A stretch of DNA of 64,000 nucleotides from JBBQUN01 sp963698395 (GTDB lineage: Bacteria > Actinomycetota > Acidimicrobiia > Acidimicrobiales > SZUA-35), in assembly GCA_963698395.1 (NCBI GenBank), contig CAVOQQ010000001.1, forward strand, positions 186,001 to 250,000, given 5' to 3'. Each line of letters starts with the position of its first letter. The stretch's first letter is position 1. Under the pieces are notes generated by a model, which saw only the letters and a list, made by a program, of their open reading frames with translations, made no database searches and was not told the DNA's origin. The translations under genes and the position numbers were made by a program. Shown here in pieces: positions 42,604-50,951 of the stretch.

Positions 42604-43770
42604 ATGGACTATCGACCAACCGACGAGCAACAGATGGTCGTCGAGACGGTGCGCCGCTTCGTCGCCGAAGAGATCGTGCCGCTCGAAGTGGATCTCGATC
42701 CCGACGCCGGGGCGCTCGACCCCGCTGATCACCAACGGCTGGTCGGCCTCACGAAGCAGATGGGCTTCTTCGGCTTCGACATCCCGGAAGAGTTCGGCGG
42801 ACCCGGCCTCGACGTCACGACCCGAGCGCTGATGGCCATCGAGATGAGCCAGCACCGAGCCGGACTCTACAACCCGTGCTACGGCACGTTCGGTGGTGCC
42901 GGCCTCGCTCAGCTCTACGAGGCGACCGACGAGCAGAAGGAGCGGTACCTCTACCCGGCGCTGCGCGGTGAAAAACGGGGTTGCTTCGCGCTGACCGAAC
43001 CGTCGGGCGGCAGCGACCCGGCCCGGGCGATCCACACCCGGGCCCAACCCGACGGCGACGAGTGGATCATCAACGGCTCGAAGCTCTACATCTCCGGCGC
43101 CGACAAGGCCGACTTCGCGCTGGTCTTCGCCCGCACCTCGGATGATCCCGGCCGTAACGGCGTCACCGCCTTCATCGTCGACACCGACACGCCCGGCTTC
43201 AACGTGTTGCGAGTGGTTCACACGTTGCGTTCCACGCACTACGCAACGGAGATCTCCTTCGACGAGATGCGAGTGCCGACGGGTCAGGTTCTGGGTGAGG
43301 TCAACCGAGGCTTCGCGATCGCGAACGATCGGTTGAGCCGTCAGCGCATCCCCTATGCCGCAGGTTGCATCGGCGTCGCCGTGAAGGCGCAGGAGATGGC
43401 CATCGACTGGGCGCGGCATCGCGAGACCTTCGGCGGGCTCTTGGCCGACAAGCAGGCCATCCAGTGGATGATCGTCGACAACGAGATCGACATCCGACAT
43501 GCCCGCTACTGCGTTCTCGAAGCGGCGCAACGAGCCGACCGAGGTGAGCGCTTTCGGACCGAAGCGGCAATGGCGAAGCTCGTCGCCACGGAAGCATCGG
43601 GACGGGTGATCGATCGGGCCATGCAGATCCACGGCGGGCTCGGAATGACCAAGGACCTGCCCCTCGAGCGTTGGTATCGCGAGCTGCGGATCCGTCGAGT
43701 GGGTGAGGGTCCGAGCGAGGTGCAGCGCCTCATCATGGCTCGTGAGCTGATCGGGGGGAGCTTCAAGTGA
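42604..43770 (+). CDS. Acyl-CoA dehydrogenase
   Basis: 388 residues, full length. The three-domain fold shows in RRFVAEEIVPLE, the FAD-binding CFALTEPSGGSDPARAIHT with NGSKLYISGADKADF, and the C-terminal RLSRQRIPYAAGCIGVAVKA and MQIHGGLGMTKDLPLERWYR. It oxidises acyl-CoA to the 2-enoyl-CoA with electron-transfer flavoprotein as acceptor. Chain specificity cannot be given. Its stop overlaps the CoA-transferase start (GTGA at 43767), so both act in one pathway. Confidence 0.94.
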   Translation: MDYRPTDEQQMVVETVRRFVAEEIVPLEVDLDPDAGALDPADHQRLVGLTKQMGFFGFDIPEEFGGPGLDVTTRALMAIEMSQHRAGLYNPCYGTFGGAGLAQLYEATDEQKERYLYPALRGEKRGCFALTEPSGGSDPARAIHTRAQPDGDEWIINGSKLYISGADKADFALVFARTSDDPGRNGVTAFIVDTDTPGFNVLRVVHTLRSTHYATEISFDEMRVPTGQVLGEVNRGFAIANDRLSRQRIPYAAGCIGVAVKAQEMAIDWARHRETFGGLLADKQAIQWMIVDNEIDIRHARYCVLEAAQRADRGERFRTEAAMAKLVATEASGRVIDRAMQIHGGLGMTKDLPLERWYRELRIRRVGEGPSEVQRLIMARELIGGSFK

Positions 43771-44978
43771 GTCGTCCGCTCCCGCTCGACGGCGTCACCG
43801 TCTTGGACCTCGGCCAGATCTATCAAGGGCCGTACGCGGGCTTCCTGTTGGCGATGGCCGGTGCACGGGTGATCAAGGTGGAGCCACCGGTTGGCGAGTC
43901 GTTGCGCGGTCGTGGTCCGTCGCTGCCGCTGGCGATGCTCAACTCGTGCAAGGAGTCGGTCGTCATCGACCTCAAGAAGGCCGAGGGTCTCGCCCTGTTC
44001 CATCGTCTGGTCCAAGCAGCCGACGTCGTGCTCGTCAACTACGCACCGGGTGTACCGGAACGCCTGGGAATCGGCTTCGAGCAGCTGTCGGAGCACAACC
44101 CGGCGCTGGTGTACGCCCATGGTTCGGGCTTCGGTGTCCGCGATCTGGACGGGACGGTCGCCGCCGATGCCGCACCGGCCATGGACATCACGGTGCAGGC
44201 ACACACGGGGGCGATGAGCATCACCGGCAACGAGGGTGAGCCGCCGATGAAGTCGGGCGCGGCCTACGTCGACTTCCTGGGCGGCGCACATCTCTACGGT
44301 GCGATCACGACGGCCCTGTTCGAGCGAGAGCGGACGAGAATCGGTCGGTCGGTGGAGACGTCGATGGCCGACGCCGCGTACTTCACACTGGCCACGGCGC
44401 TGAGCCAATGGGCGCAGACGGGAGCGACGATGCGCACGGGGAACCGTCATGCTGGTCTCGGTCTTGCGCCCTACAACGTCTACCGCTGCGTCGACGGGTA
44501 TGTGGCCCTGATCGCCGTCACCGACCGGCATTGGCGCTCCGTGCTCGACGTGATCGATCGCTCGGACCTTCGACAGGACGAACGCCTCCGGCGGCACTCT
44601 GGCCGGTCGCAATCGATGGAGGAGGTCGACGAACTGGTCGAATCGTGGACTCTCACCCGCCCCAGGGTCGACGTCGTCGCTGCCCTGCAGGCCGCTCACG
44701 TGCCGGCCGCTGCTGTCCGCATCGTCGACGAAGTGGTGAACGACGAGGCCCAGCATCGGCGACGGGCGCTGCAATGGCTTGATCACCCGGAGCTGGGCAG
44801 GATCCCTGTGCCGCACAGCCCGATTCGCTGGCACGGCAGCGATCTGATCGAGCTCGAGGCGAGTCCGGCACTGGGCAGCGACAACGCCGGCGTGTTCGCC
44901 GATTTGTGCGGCCTCGACGACGCAGCGATCGCCGACCTCGACGAGCGGCTGATCATCCGACCACGACCGCCCAGCTGA
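43767..44978 (+). CDS. CaiB/BaiF-type CoA-transferase
   Basis: 403 residues, typical of class III CoA-transferases. The N-terminus LDGVTVLDLGQIYQGPYAGF, GARVIKVEPPVGE, and the catalytic Asp in PAMDITVQAHTGAMSITG match the family. These enzymes move CoA between carboxylic acids, for instance activating an acid before beta-oxidation. Coupled to the acyl-CoA dehydrogenase by a four-base overlap, it probably activates the substrate of that enzyme. It converges on apbE 10 bp away. Confidence 0.92.
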   Translation: MSRPLPLDGVTVLDLGQIYQGPYAGFLLAMAGARVIKVEPPVGESLRGRGPSLPLAMLNSCKESVVIDLKKAEGLALFHRLVQAADVVLVNYAPGVPERLGIGFEQLSEHNPALVYAHGSGFGVRDLDGTVAADAAPAMDITVQAHTGAMSITGNEGEPPMKSGAAYVDFLGGAHLYGAITTALFERERTRIGRSVETSMADAAYFTLATALSQWAQTGATMRTGNRHAGLGLAPYNVYRCVDGYVALIAVTDRHWRSVLDVIDRSDLRQDERLRRHSGRSQSMEEVDELVESWTLTRPRVDVVAALQAAHVPAAAVRIVDEVVNDEAQHRRRALQWLDHPELGRIPVPHSPIRWHGSDLIELEASPALGSDNAGVFADLCGLDDAAIADLDERLIIRPRPPS

Positions 44979-44987
44979 GGTGCGCCG

Positions 44988-45827
44988 CTAGGACCGGCGA
45001 TACCGGTTGAAGCCCTCGGTCCAGTGGGTCGTGCCCTGATGGGTGATCAGGTAGAGGTCGTAGTCCGGGTGGTCGACGACCCACTCGAGGCTGTCGAGCC
45101 CCATGACGAACACGGCCGTCGCGTAGGCATCGGCCAGGGTCAGGTCGGGGCCGACCACGGTGGCGCTGGCCAGGCCGGTGGTCGGCTGCCCCGTGCGCGG
45201 ATCGTAGATGTGGGCGCCGCGTTCGTAGGTCGCCGAGGTGGCGATACCGAGACGGCCGGCGCCGTGGATCACGAGCGCGAGCGACTGATCGTCGACCGGA
45301 TGACGGATCCCAACCTGCCACTCGGTGGCCGGGGATGGGCGGCCGCGTAGGGCCACGTCGCCGCCGGCGTTGATGCAGAAGTTCGAACAGCCTCGCGACT
45401 CGAGCAGCTCGGCGGCGCGCTCGATCGCCCACCCCTTGACCAGTCCCGAGGTCTCGAGGTGGGTCCCATTCGGCGCAGGCACGCCAAAGGCATCGAAGCA
45501 TCCGTTGGTCTCGTGTCGCACGGCCTCACACAGCCGGAGGACACCACGGATCTCGTCACCGGCCTCGTCGAGCGTCAGTTCTCCTCGGCCGAGCGCACTG
45601 ATCGGGCTCGAGGTGTCGTGGGTGCTGAACACGGCGTTCACGTGGTGGAGCCACTCGACGACGGCTTCGATCGGCTCGGGACCGACATCGTCACGGATGT
45701 CGATGCTCACCGCCATGCCCATGACGATCTCGACATGATGCTGCCCTCGACGACCTGATGGGCTGGTCTCGGTGGTGGGGTTCATCGGGGTCGATTCGGC
45801 GGTCGGCGTCACGGACGGGTGCGGCAT
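44988..45827 (-). CDS. apbE: FAD:protein FMN transferase
   Basis: 279 residues. The ApbE motifs are complete: VEIVMGMAVSIDI, ETSGLVKGWAIERA, NFCINAGGDVALRG, HIYDPRTGQPTT and DAYATAVFVMGL. ApbE uses FAD to attach FMN to a Thr of partner proteins. Its partner is encoded directly upstream (45842-46591) and contains the DTVSGATYTS acceptor motif. No signal peptide is evident, so it may start working before export or be anchored otherwise. It ends the five-gene minus-strand operon. Confidence 0.93.
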   Translation of the reverse strand: MPHPSVTPTAESTPMNPTTETSPSGRRGQHHVEIVMGMAVSIDIRDDVGPEPIEAVVEWLHHVNAVFSTHDTSSPISALGRGELTLDEAGDEIRGVLRLCEAVRHETNGCFDAFGVPAPNGTHLETSGLVKGWAIERAAELLESRGCSNFCINAGGDVALRGRPSPATEWQVGIRHPVDDQSLALVIHGAGRLGIATSATYERGAHIYDPRTGQPTTGLASATVVGPDLTLADAYATAVFVMGLDSLEWVVDHPDYDLYLITHQGTTHWTEGFNRYRRS

Positions 45828-45841
45828 GGCGATGGGGATGC

Positions 45842-46591
45842 TCAGGCGGCGATGAGGCCGCTTGCCTGGGCGGTATCGATGGCCGATTGCAGGGACCGAC
45901 GGTAGTCATTCGACGTGTAGGTCGCCCCCGACACGGTGTCGACGTTCGCACTCTGCACCGTGAGGGCCTCGGAGTTGAGTGTCGGTACGGCCCGATCGTT
46001 GATGCGCACGCTCTGGTTGTCGCCGTCGGGAGTCTGGAGTGTCGTGACCGAGGTGATCGTGCCGTCGGCCTCGAAGGTGGCCTGGACCTGCACCACGCCC
46101 CACCGGTTCGAGAAGGCGTCGCCGTTCACCACGATCGGGTCCGAGGTTGCGGCTGCCGTCGACGCAGTCGGGGCCGCCGTCGCGCTTTCCGAGCCCGTGG
46201 AGGAGGCCGAGGAATTGGCGGCGGCGGCCGCCGAACCGGACGACGACAGCGCGGAGGAGGCCGAGCCTGATGGGGTCGGGCTGATGACCACGCCTCCGGT
46301 CTGGACGCTGCCCGAGGCCGTCGCCGATGGCGCGAGCGACATGGCGTAGGTCAGGCCCCCCGTCGTGGCGAGGCTCAGAGCCAACGCTGCCTGACGAGCC
46401 CCGGCTGCAGCATGGCGTCGCTTGCGCTTGATCGGTCTGGTCGATGGTGATGCATAGGCGGCATCGGCTCGGCGTGCCGGCTGGCGTGCCGCTGCGGGCG
46501 CTCGTCGGGCGCTCAGGCGCTCGAGACGGGCCGCGAGTTCGGCGTCGAGTTCGGCGGAGTTGCTCGGGTTGGTGTCGTTTGGCTGGGCCAT
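45842..46591 (-). CDS. FMN-binding domain protein, predicted ApbE target
   Basis: 249 residues. A basic N-terminus precedes one membrane helix at about 67-88, a long Ser/Ala-rich linker (roughly 95-150) and an FMN-binding domain (WGVVQVQATFEADGTITSV, VQSANVDTVSGATYTSNDY). DTVSGAT matches the D-x-x-S/T-G-A-T flavinylation motif; the final Thr should receive FMN. The domain would sit outside the membrane and pass electrons, like NqrC/RnfG-type proteins. Neighbouring apbE and a heme-type membrane protein fit this. Confidence 0.88.
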   Translation of the reverse strand: MAQPNDTNPSNSAELDAELAARLERLSARRAPAAARQPARRADAAYASPSTRPIKRKRRHAAAGARQAALALSLATTGGLTYAMSLAPSATASGSVQTGGVVISPTPSGSASSALSSSGSAAAAANSSASSTGSESATAAPTASTAAATSDPIVVNGDAFSNRWGVVQVQATFEADGTITSVTTLQTPDGDNQSVRINDRAVPTLNSEALTVQSANVDTVSGATYTSNDYRRSLQSAIDTAQASGLIAA

Positions 46592-46670
46592 GGTGTCGAT
46601 TCCAGCAGCGCCACTTCAAGGTGGCGTGGGCGGTGGCTGAGAGCCAGCTGAGAGATTCGGTTCGGTGACT

Positions 46671-47204
46671 TCACGCCGGTCGCTTCGCGAGCTGGAGGAT
46701 GACGCGAACGCCGGCTCCGTAGACGGCGATACCGGCCAGGACTGCCAGACCGACCTGGAAGGGCAAGCGGCTGCTGTCGCTGCCGCTCTGGTAGCCGTGG
46801 AGCAGTGCCAAGACGGTGGCGGCGACCGACGTGAGATGCAGCCAGCGCCACAGCTTGCGGTTGCTGACTCGCTTCGGCCAGGTGGTGAAGACGGTCAGCA
46901 CCAGCAGGTAGGTGGCGACGACGCCCCAGGCGATCGGCCACATCTGACCAGCGGTGCCGGGAACGAAGACCTCGACCAGACCGATTCCCGAGTCGCCCTG
47001 GAACAGGGTTGCAAGAACATGGAGAGCGGTGAACGCAAGTGAGGCGCCGCCGAGCCAGTTGTGCAGATCGAGCCACCAGGCGGGCCGACGTCGCTTGCCC
47101 GTCGAGCGAGACGAGAAGAGAAAGCCCCAGAGCAGAGCCAGCACCAACAACACGGCCGCGACGATGCCGGTGGATCGGGTGAAGTACCACAGGAATTGGC
47201 TCAT
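46671..47204 (-). CDS. Ferric-reductase-like transmembrane protein
   Basis: 177 residues with five predicted membrane helices. Conserved histidines (DLHNWLGG, FTALHVLATLF, RWLHLTSV, ALLHGYQSG) are spaced as heme b ligands in the ferric-reductase-like transmembrane family (MsrQ/YedZ and FRE-like). It probably carries electrons across the membrane to the adjacent flavinylated protein. The start overlaps the histidine kinase stop by four bases. Confidence 0.82.
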   Translation of the reverse strand: MSQFLWYFTRSTGIVAAVLLVLALLWGFLFSSRSTGKRRRPAWWLDLHNWLGGASLAFTALHVLATLFQGDSGIGLVEVFVPGTAGQMWPIAWGVVATYLLVLTVFTTWPKRVSNRKLWRWLHLTSVAATVLALLHGYQSGSDSSRLPFQVGLAVLAGIAVYGAGVRVILQLAKRPA

Positions 47205-48622
47205 CGATGATCTCCGTCAGGTTGCTTCGCCGACTCGGCGTTGGGGAGGCGCACGATGATCACCAGCCCGTTCGGCTCGTCGTGTGCGGCGGTGATCGTT
47301 CCGCCGTGACTGGTGATGATCGATTCGACGATCGAGAGACCGAGCCCACTTCCGCCCGTCGTTCGGGCTCGGGCCGTGTCGACTCGGAAGAACCGATCGG
47401 TCAGCTTCGTGAGTTGCTCATCGGTCACACCGGGTCCGGTGTCGCGCACGGTCAGCACGGCGTCGCCGTCCTCGATGGCGAGGCTGATGGTGCACGGGGT
47501 ACCCGCCGGGGTGTGCGAACGAATGTTGGACAACAGATTGTCGATGACCTGTCGAAGGCGAGTGGGATCTCCGGGAACCGTGATCACTCCTTCGACCGAC
47601 GGGCGGAGGGGCCGATCCGGCTCGATGGCTCGAGCGGTGTCGATGGCCTGGAAGACCAGTTCGGTCAGGTCGACCGTGGTGCGACGGAGCGGCTGGTCCT
47701 CGTCGAGGCGGGCAAGCAGGAGCAGGTCGCCGACCAGCGTCGACATGCGGGCGGTCTCACTCCGGATCCCCGCCATCGATCGTTCGAGATCGGCGGGGCG
47801 GTCCCGGGCCCCCTGTTCGAACAGCTCGGCGTAGGCCGCGGTGGCGGCGATCGGGGTGCGAAGTTCGTGCGAGGCGTCGGCGACGAACTGGCGCATCCTG
47901 GCCTCGGACGCCGTCAGGTCGGCAACGGTTCGTTCACGCTCGGTCCTCGCGGTGTCGAGTCGGTCGAGCATCGCGTTCAAGGCGGCGGCCAGGCTTCCGA
48001 CCTCGGTGTTTGTTTCGCTTCCCGGCACCCGCATGGCGGCAAGGTCGCTGTCGGTGATGGCCGCCGCTCGCTGTTCGACCGCACGCAGGGGACGCAGACC
48101 GATTCGCACGAGGATCCAGCTCAGAGCGGCGACGAGCGCAATGGCGATGCCGCTGGCAATCAGGAGCACGGCGAGCAGGCGATTGCTGGACTCGTTCACC
48201 AAGTGGAGCGTTTCGCCGACCACGAGCGTCGATCCGTTGCGCAACGGATCGACCCGGACTCGAACGCCGTCGTCATCGCCCCGCGAGATGGTCTGGAATT
48301 GACGACCGGGATCGACCGATTCGAGATCGACGTCGACGTCGTCGTCGCCGGCTCGGCGGCCGGTCGACACGAACAGGGGCGAGCCGTCGGCGTCGAGGAT
48401 GGCGACGTACAGACCGGGAGCGATCTGCGGGATCGTGCTCCACGCGTCGGCGCTGTCGGAACCGGCCAGGAGCTCGATCGGCGGGTGCGCCCGGGCGAGG
48501 GAGTCGTCCACCTGGCTGAGCTGTGAACGGGTGAACAGGAGGTAGGTCGTTGCTCCCACGATGGCCAGCCCGACGACGACGGCGATCGTCGTGGCGATGA
48601 GCAGTCGCAGCCGAAGGGTCAC
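47201..48622 (-). CDS. Two-component sensor histidine kinase
   Basis: 473 residues. A membrane helix at about 6-29, an extracytoplasmic sensor of some 115 residues, a second helix at 148-172, HAMP, then HisKA with phospho-acceptor His252 in VADASHELRTPIAA and the ATPase domain (IDNLLSNIRSHTP, VRDTGPGV, GGSGLGLSIVESI). The sensor has no recognised fold. It overlaps the response regulator (GTGA) upstream and the ferric-reductase-like gene downstream, so the system is encoded with the module it may control. Resembles MprB/TcrY-type kinases. Confidence 0.94.
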   Translation of the reverse strand: MTLRLRLLIATTIAVVVGLAIVGATTYLLFTRSQLSQVDDSLARAHPPIELLAGSDSADAWSTIPQIAPGLYVAILDADGSPLFVSTGRRAGDDDVDVDLESVDPGRQFQTISRGDDDGVRVRVDPLRNGSTLVVGETLHLVNESSNRLLAVLLIASGIAIALVAALSWILVRIGLRPLRAVEQRAAAITDSDLAAMRVPGSETNTEVGSLAAALNAMLDRLDTARTERERTVADLTASEARMRQFVADASHELRTPIAATAAYAELFEQGARDRPADLERSMAGIRSETARMSTLVGDLLLLARLDEDQPLRRTTVDLTELVFQAIDTARAIEPDRPLRPSVEGVITVPGDPTRLRQVIDNLLSNIRSHTPAGTPCTISLAIEDGDAVLTVRDTGPGVTDEQLTKLTDRFFRVDTARARTTGGSGLGLSIVESIITSHGGTITAAHDEPNGLVIIVRLPNAESAKQPDGDHR

Positions 48623-49311
48623 GGTGAGGCTCTCAGGACGTAACCAACGAGTCGAACGGTGTGGATCAGCGGGTCACCGTGCTCGTTCAGCTTCTTGCGC
48701 AGATAGCTGACGTAGGTCTCACAGATGTTGGAGTCCCCGTCGAAGTCGTAGTGCCAGACGTGGTCGAGGATCTGCGACTTGGACAACACCCGCCCCGGAT
48801 TGTTCATGAAGTACTCGAGCACGCTGAACTCCGTGGCGGTCAGTTCGATCGGCTTGCCATTCCGGCGCAGCTGATGACCATCGATGTCGAGCTCGAGGTC
48901 GGCGAAACGAAGGACGTTCTCGTCACCGCCCTTGCCCGACCCGGTGCGTCGGAGCACGGCCTTGACCCGCATGATCAGCTCGGCGAGCGAGAAGGGCTTG
49001 GTCAGATAGTCGTCGGCACCGGCAGCGAACCCGGCCGACTTGTCATCAAGGGAGTCCTTGGCGGTGAGGAAGAGGATCGGCGTCGAATTGCCCGCAGAGC
49101 GGAGTCGGGTGGCGATCTCGAACCCATCGAGGTCGGGGAGCATCACGTCGAGGACGATCAGGGCGAATGGTCCACTCGACGCCGCATCGAGCCCGGCTCT
49201 GCCGGTCGTCGCTTCGGTGACGTCGAAACCCTCATAGGAGAGGGCGGTGGAAACGGCGTCGACCAACGAGGGTTCGTCGTCGACGACGAGGATGCGCTGA
49301 GCGGTGGACAT
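48619..49311 (-). CDS. OmpR-family response regulator
   Basis: 230 residues. The receiver domain has ILVVDDEP, phospho-acceptor Asp55 in LIVLDVMLPD and the switch residues in LTAKDS and LTKPFS. The C-terminal winged helix (ELTATEFSVLEYFMNNPGRV, ETYVSYLRKKL) is of OmpR/PhoB type, close to MprA/TrcR regulators. It is the first gene of the operon that runs through the kinase to apbE. The 274-bp gap upstream also carries the promoter of the IniB-like gene. Confidence 0.95.
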   Translation of the reverse strand: MSTAQRILVVDDEPSLVDAVSTALSYEGFDVTEATTGRAGLDAASSGPFALIVLDVMLPDLDGFEIATRLRSAGNSTPILFLTAKDSLDDKSAGFAAGADDYLTKPFSLAELIMRVKAVLRRTGSGKGGDENVLRFADLELDIDGHQLRRNGKPIELTATEFSVLEYFMNNPGRVLSKSQILDHVWHYDFDGDSNICETYVSYLRKKLNEHGDPLIHTVRLVGYVLRASP

Positions 49312-49585
49312 GCCGCCGAGTCTGACATGCCGTTCCGTCGAAACGATCGCTGACGAGAACTTCTACGCAACGACTCAGCCGACACACAGCGGACACTCAG
49401 GGTTCGACGGTGCTCGGTCGGCGATGCCGGCTTCGCGATCCGACTGGTCTCGGGCTGCCCCCATCGGAGGGGATCCGGTTGGGGGGTATCCCCGATTCGT
49501 CGATTCGAGGGCCGTCGTAGGTTGATGCTCAACGAAACAAGCCCACACCACAACATGAGCAAGCAACTCCCGGAGGGAAACCGAA
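49312..49585. promoter_or_regulatory. Divergent promoter region between response regulator and IniB-like gene
   Basis: A 274-bp gap without coding signal separates the two divergent genes and must contain both promoters. GC content drops near 49530-49560 before the IniB-like start. No clear operator repeat was found by eye. Confidence 0.5.
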
Positions 49586-50806
49586 ATGTCAGAAATCAAC
49601 GAGATCCTCGAGTCCATCATGCACAAGGTCCTCGGTAGCGAGACCGAAGCGTTGACCTATTCGGAGGATCCGCACGGCTATCTCGTCGACCATGGGGTCA
49701 ACGACTACGACCTGTCCGAGGTCAACCTCGGCCACACCGTCACCGAGGTTGCCAACGAGCTGAACTTCAGCCCCCAGGTCACCCAGACCCTGATCGAGAT
49801 GCCCGCTCCGGCCCCTGCCGCTGCTCCCGTCGGTGCTTCGGCCCCCGGTGGTGCCTCGGCTGCTCCGGTCAGCTCCGGTGGCGGCGGCGCCCACCATGCG
49901 CCGGCTCCCACGATGGAGACCATCGAGCAGACGATCAACCACTATGTGACCGAGGTCTATGAGACCAACGAGTACATCACCCAAAATGTTGCCGACAACT
50001 CCCGGCATTTCAACGTCGACGTCGATGGCGAGATCCACGGCGATCTCGAGATCACCGACGAATCCACCAATGTGACGGCCCAGGGTGACAACTCCGCTGC
50101 TGCCGGCGACGATCAGACCGGTGTGGCCACCGGCGACGCTGCGGTGGCGGCAGGCGACGACATCGAGGACTCGAACATCGCCACCGGCGAGGGCGCAGTG
50201 GCCTTCGACGGGGCCAACAACGGTGTGGTCAACACCGGCACCAACTCGGGGATCATCGCCGACGGCGATGCCAACGGTGCGGTGGTCGGCGACGGCAACA
50301 CGGTCAACAACATCGACGGCAACCACAACACGATCGGTGACGGCAACGTCGATTCCGACATCGACGTCGACGGCGACGCCGTGATCGGCGACGGGAACCA
50401 GACGATCCAGGGTTCGGACGACGTCACGGCGGGCTTCGGCTCCGGCGACGTCGTGAACCTCGAGGACGCCGAGATCGGTGGCGGCGGCGAGGGTGACACG
50501 CAGCTGGCCTTCGGTGGCGGCAGCAACGCCATCCAGGACAACGACACCACGACCGACAACTCGATCAACGACTCGTTCAACGACGAGAGCGTCGAAGAGA
50601 CGATCGTGACCGACAACTCGACCAACGACTCGTTCAACACCGACACCGACGTCGAGGTCGAGGTCGACACCACGGTCGAGGATTCGTTCAACCAGGACAA
50701 CTCGATCGAAGACAGCTTCGACACCGAAGACTCCTTCAACGAAGACTTCGAGCAGGACATCGACGCCGATGATTCGCACCTGCATGACATCGAGATCGAG
50801 GACTGA
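49586..50806 (+). CDS. IniB-like acidic repeat protein
   Basis: 406 residues from ATG 49586 with GGAGGG upstream. Residues 1-60 (NEILESIMHKVLGSETEALT, EDPHGYLVDHGVNDYDLSEV) resemble the N-terminal domain of mycobacterial IniB. An Ala/Pro linker follows, then about 160 residues rich in Gly-Asp-Asn (GDGNTVNNIDGNHNTIGDGN), which look like a beta-helix, and an acidic tail with five DSF motifs (NDSFND, EDSFNQ and similar). No signal peptide is seen. IniB in mycobacteria answers to cell-wall stress; the same role here is a guess. A strong terminator follows. Confidence 0.78.
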   Translation: MSEINEILESIMHKVLGSETEALTYSEDPHGYLVDHGVNDYDLSEVNLGHTVTEVANELNFSPQVTQTLIEMPAPAPAAAPVGASAPGGASAAPVSSGGGGAHHAPAPTMETIEQTINHYVTEVYETNEYITQNVADNSRHFNVDVDGEIHGDLEITDESTNVTAQGDNSAAAGDDQTGVATGDAAVAAGDDIEDSNIATGEGAVAFDGANNGVVNTGTNSGIIADGDANGAVVGDGNTVNNIDGNHNTIGDGNVDSDIDVDGDAVIGDGNQTIQGSDDVTAGFGSGDVVNLEDAEIGGGGEGDTQLAFGGGSNAIQDNDTTTDNSINDSFNDESVEETIVTDNSTNDSFNTDTDVEVEVDTTVEDSFNQDNSIEDSFDTEDSFNEDFEQDIDADDSHLHDIEIED

Positions 50807-50848
50807 GCGAGGCGAGTCGTCTCGAGTTCGACAGCGAACACGATGACG

Positions 50849-50878
50849 AAGGCCCCCGGGGAACACCCCGGGGGCCTT
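50849..50878. terminator. Strong bidirectional terminator hairpin
   Basis: AAGGCCCCCGGGG-AACA-CCCCGGGGGCCTT is a perfect 13-pair stem with a four-base loop, 42 bp after the IniB-like stop and upstream (in plus coordinates) of the convergent methyltransferase end. The symmetric AA/TT flanks suit termination from both sides. Confidence 0.92.
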
Positions 50879-50951
50879 CGCAACGTTTGCTGACTGGTTC
50901 GGTGATGCGATCGTTCCGGGCTCGTTCGTGCCGCAGCGTGCTGCCCTCGGA

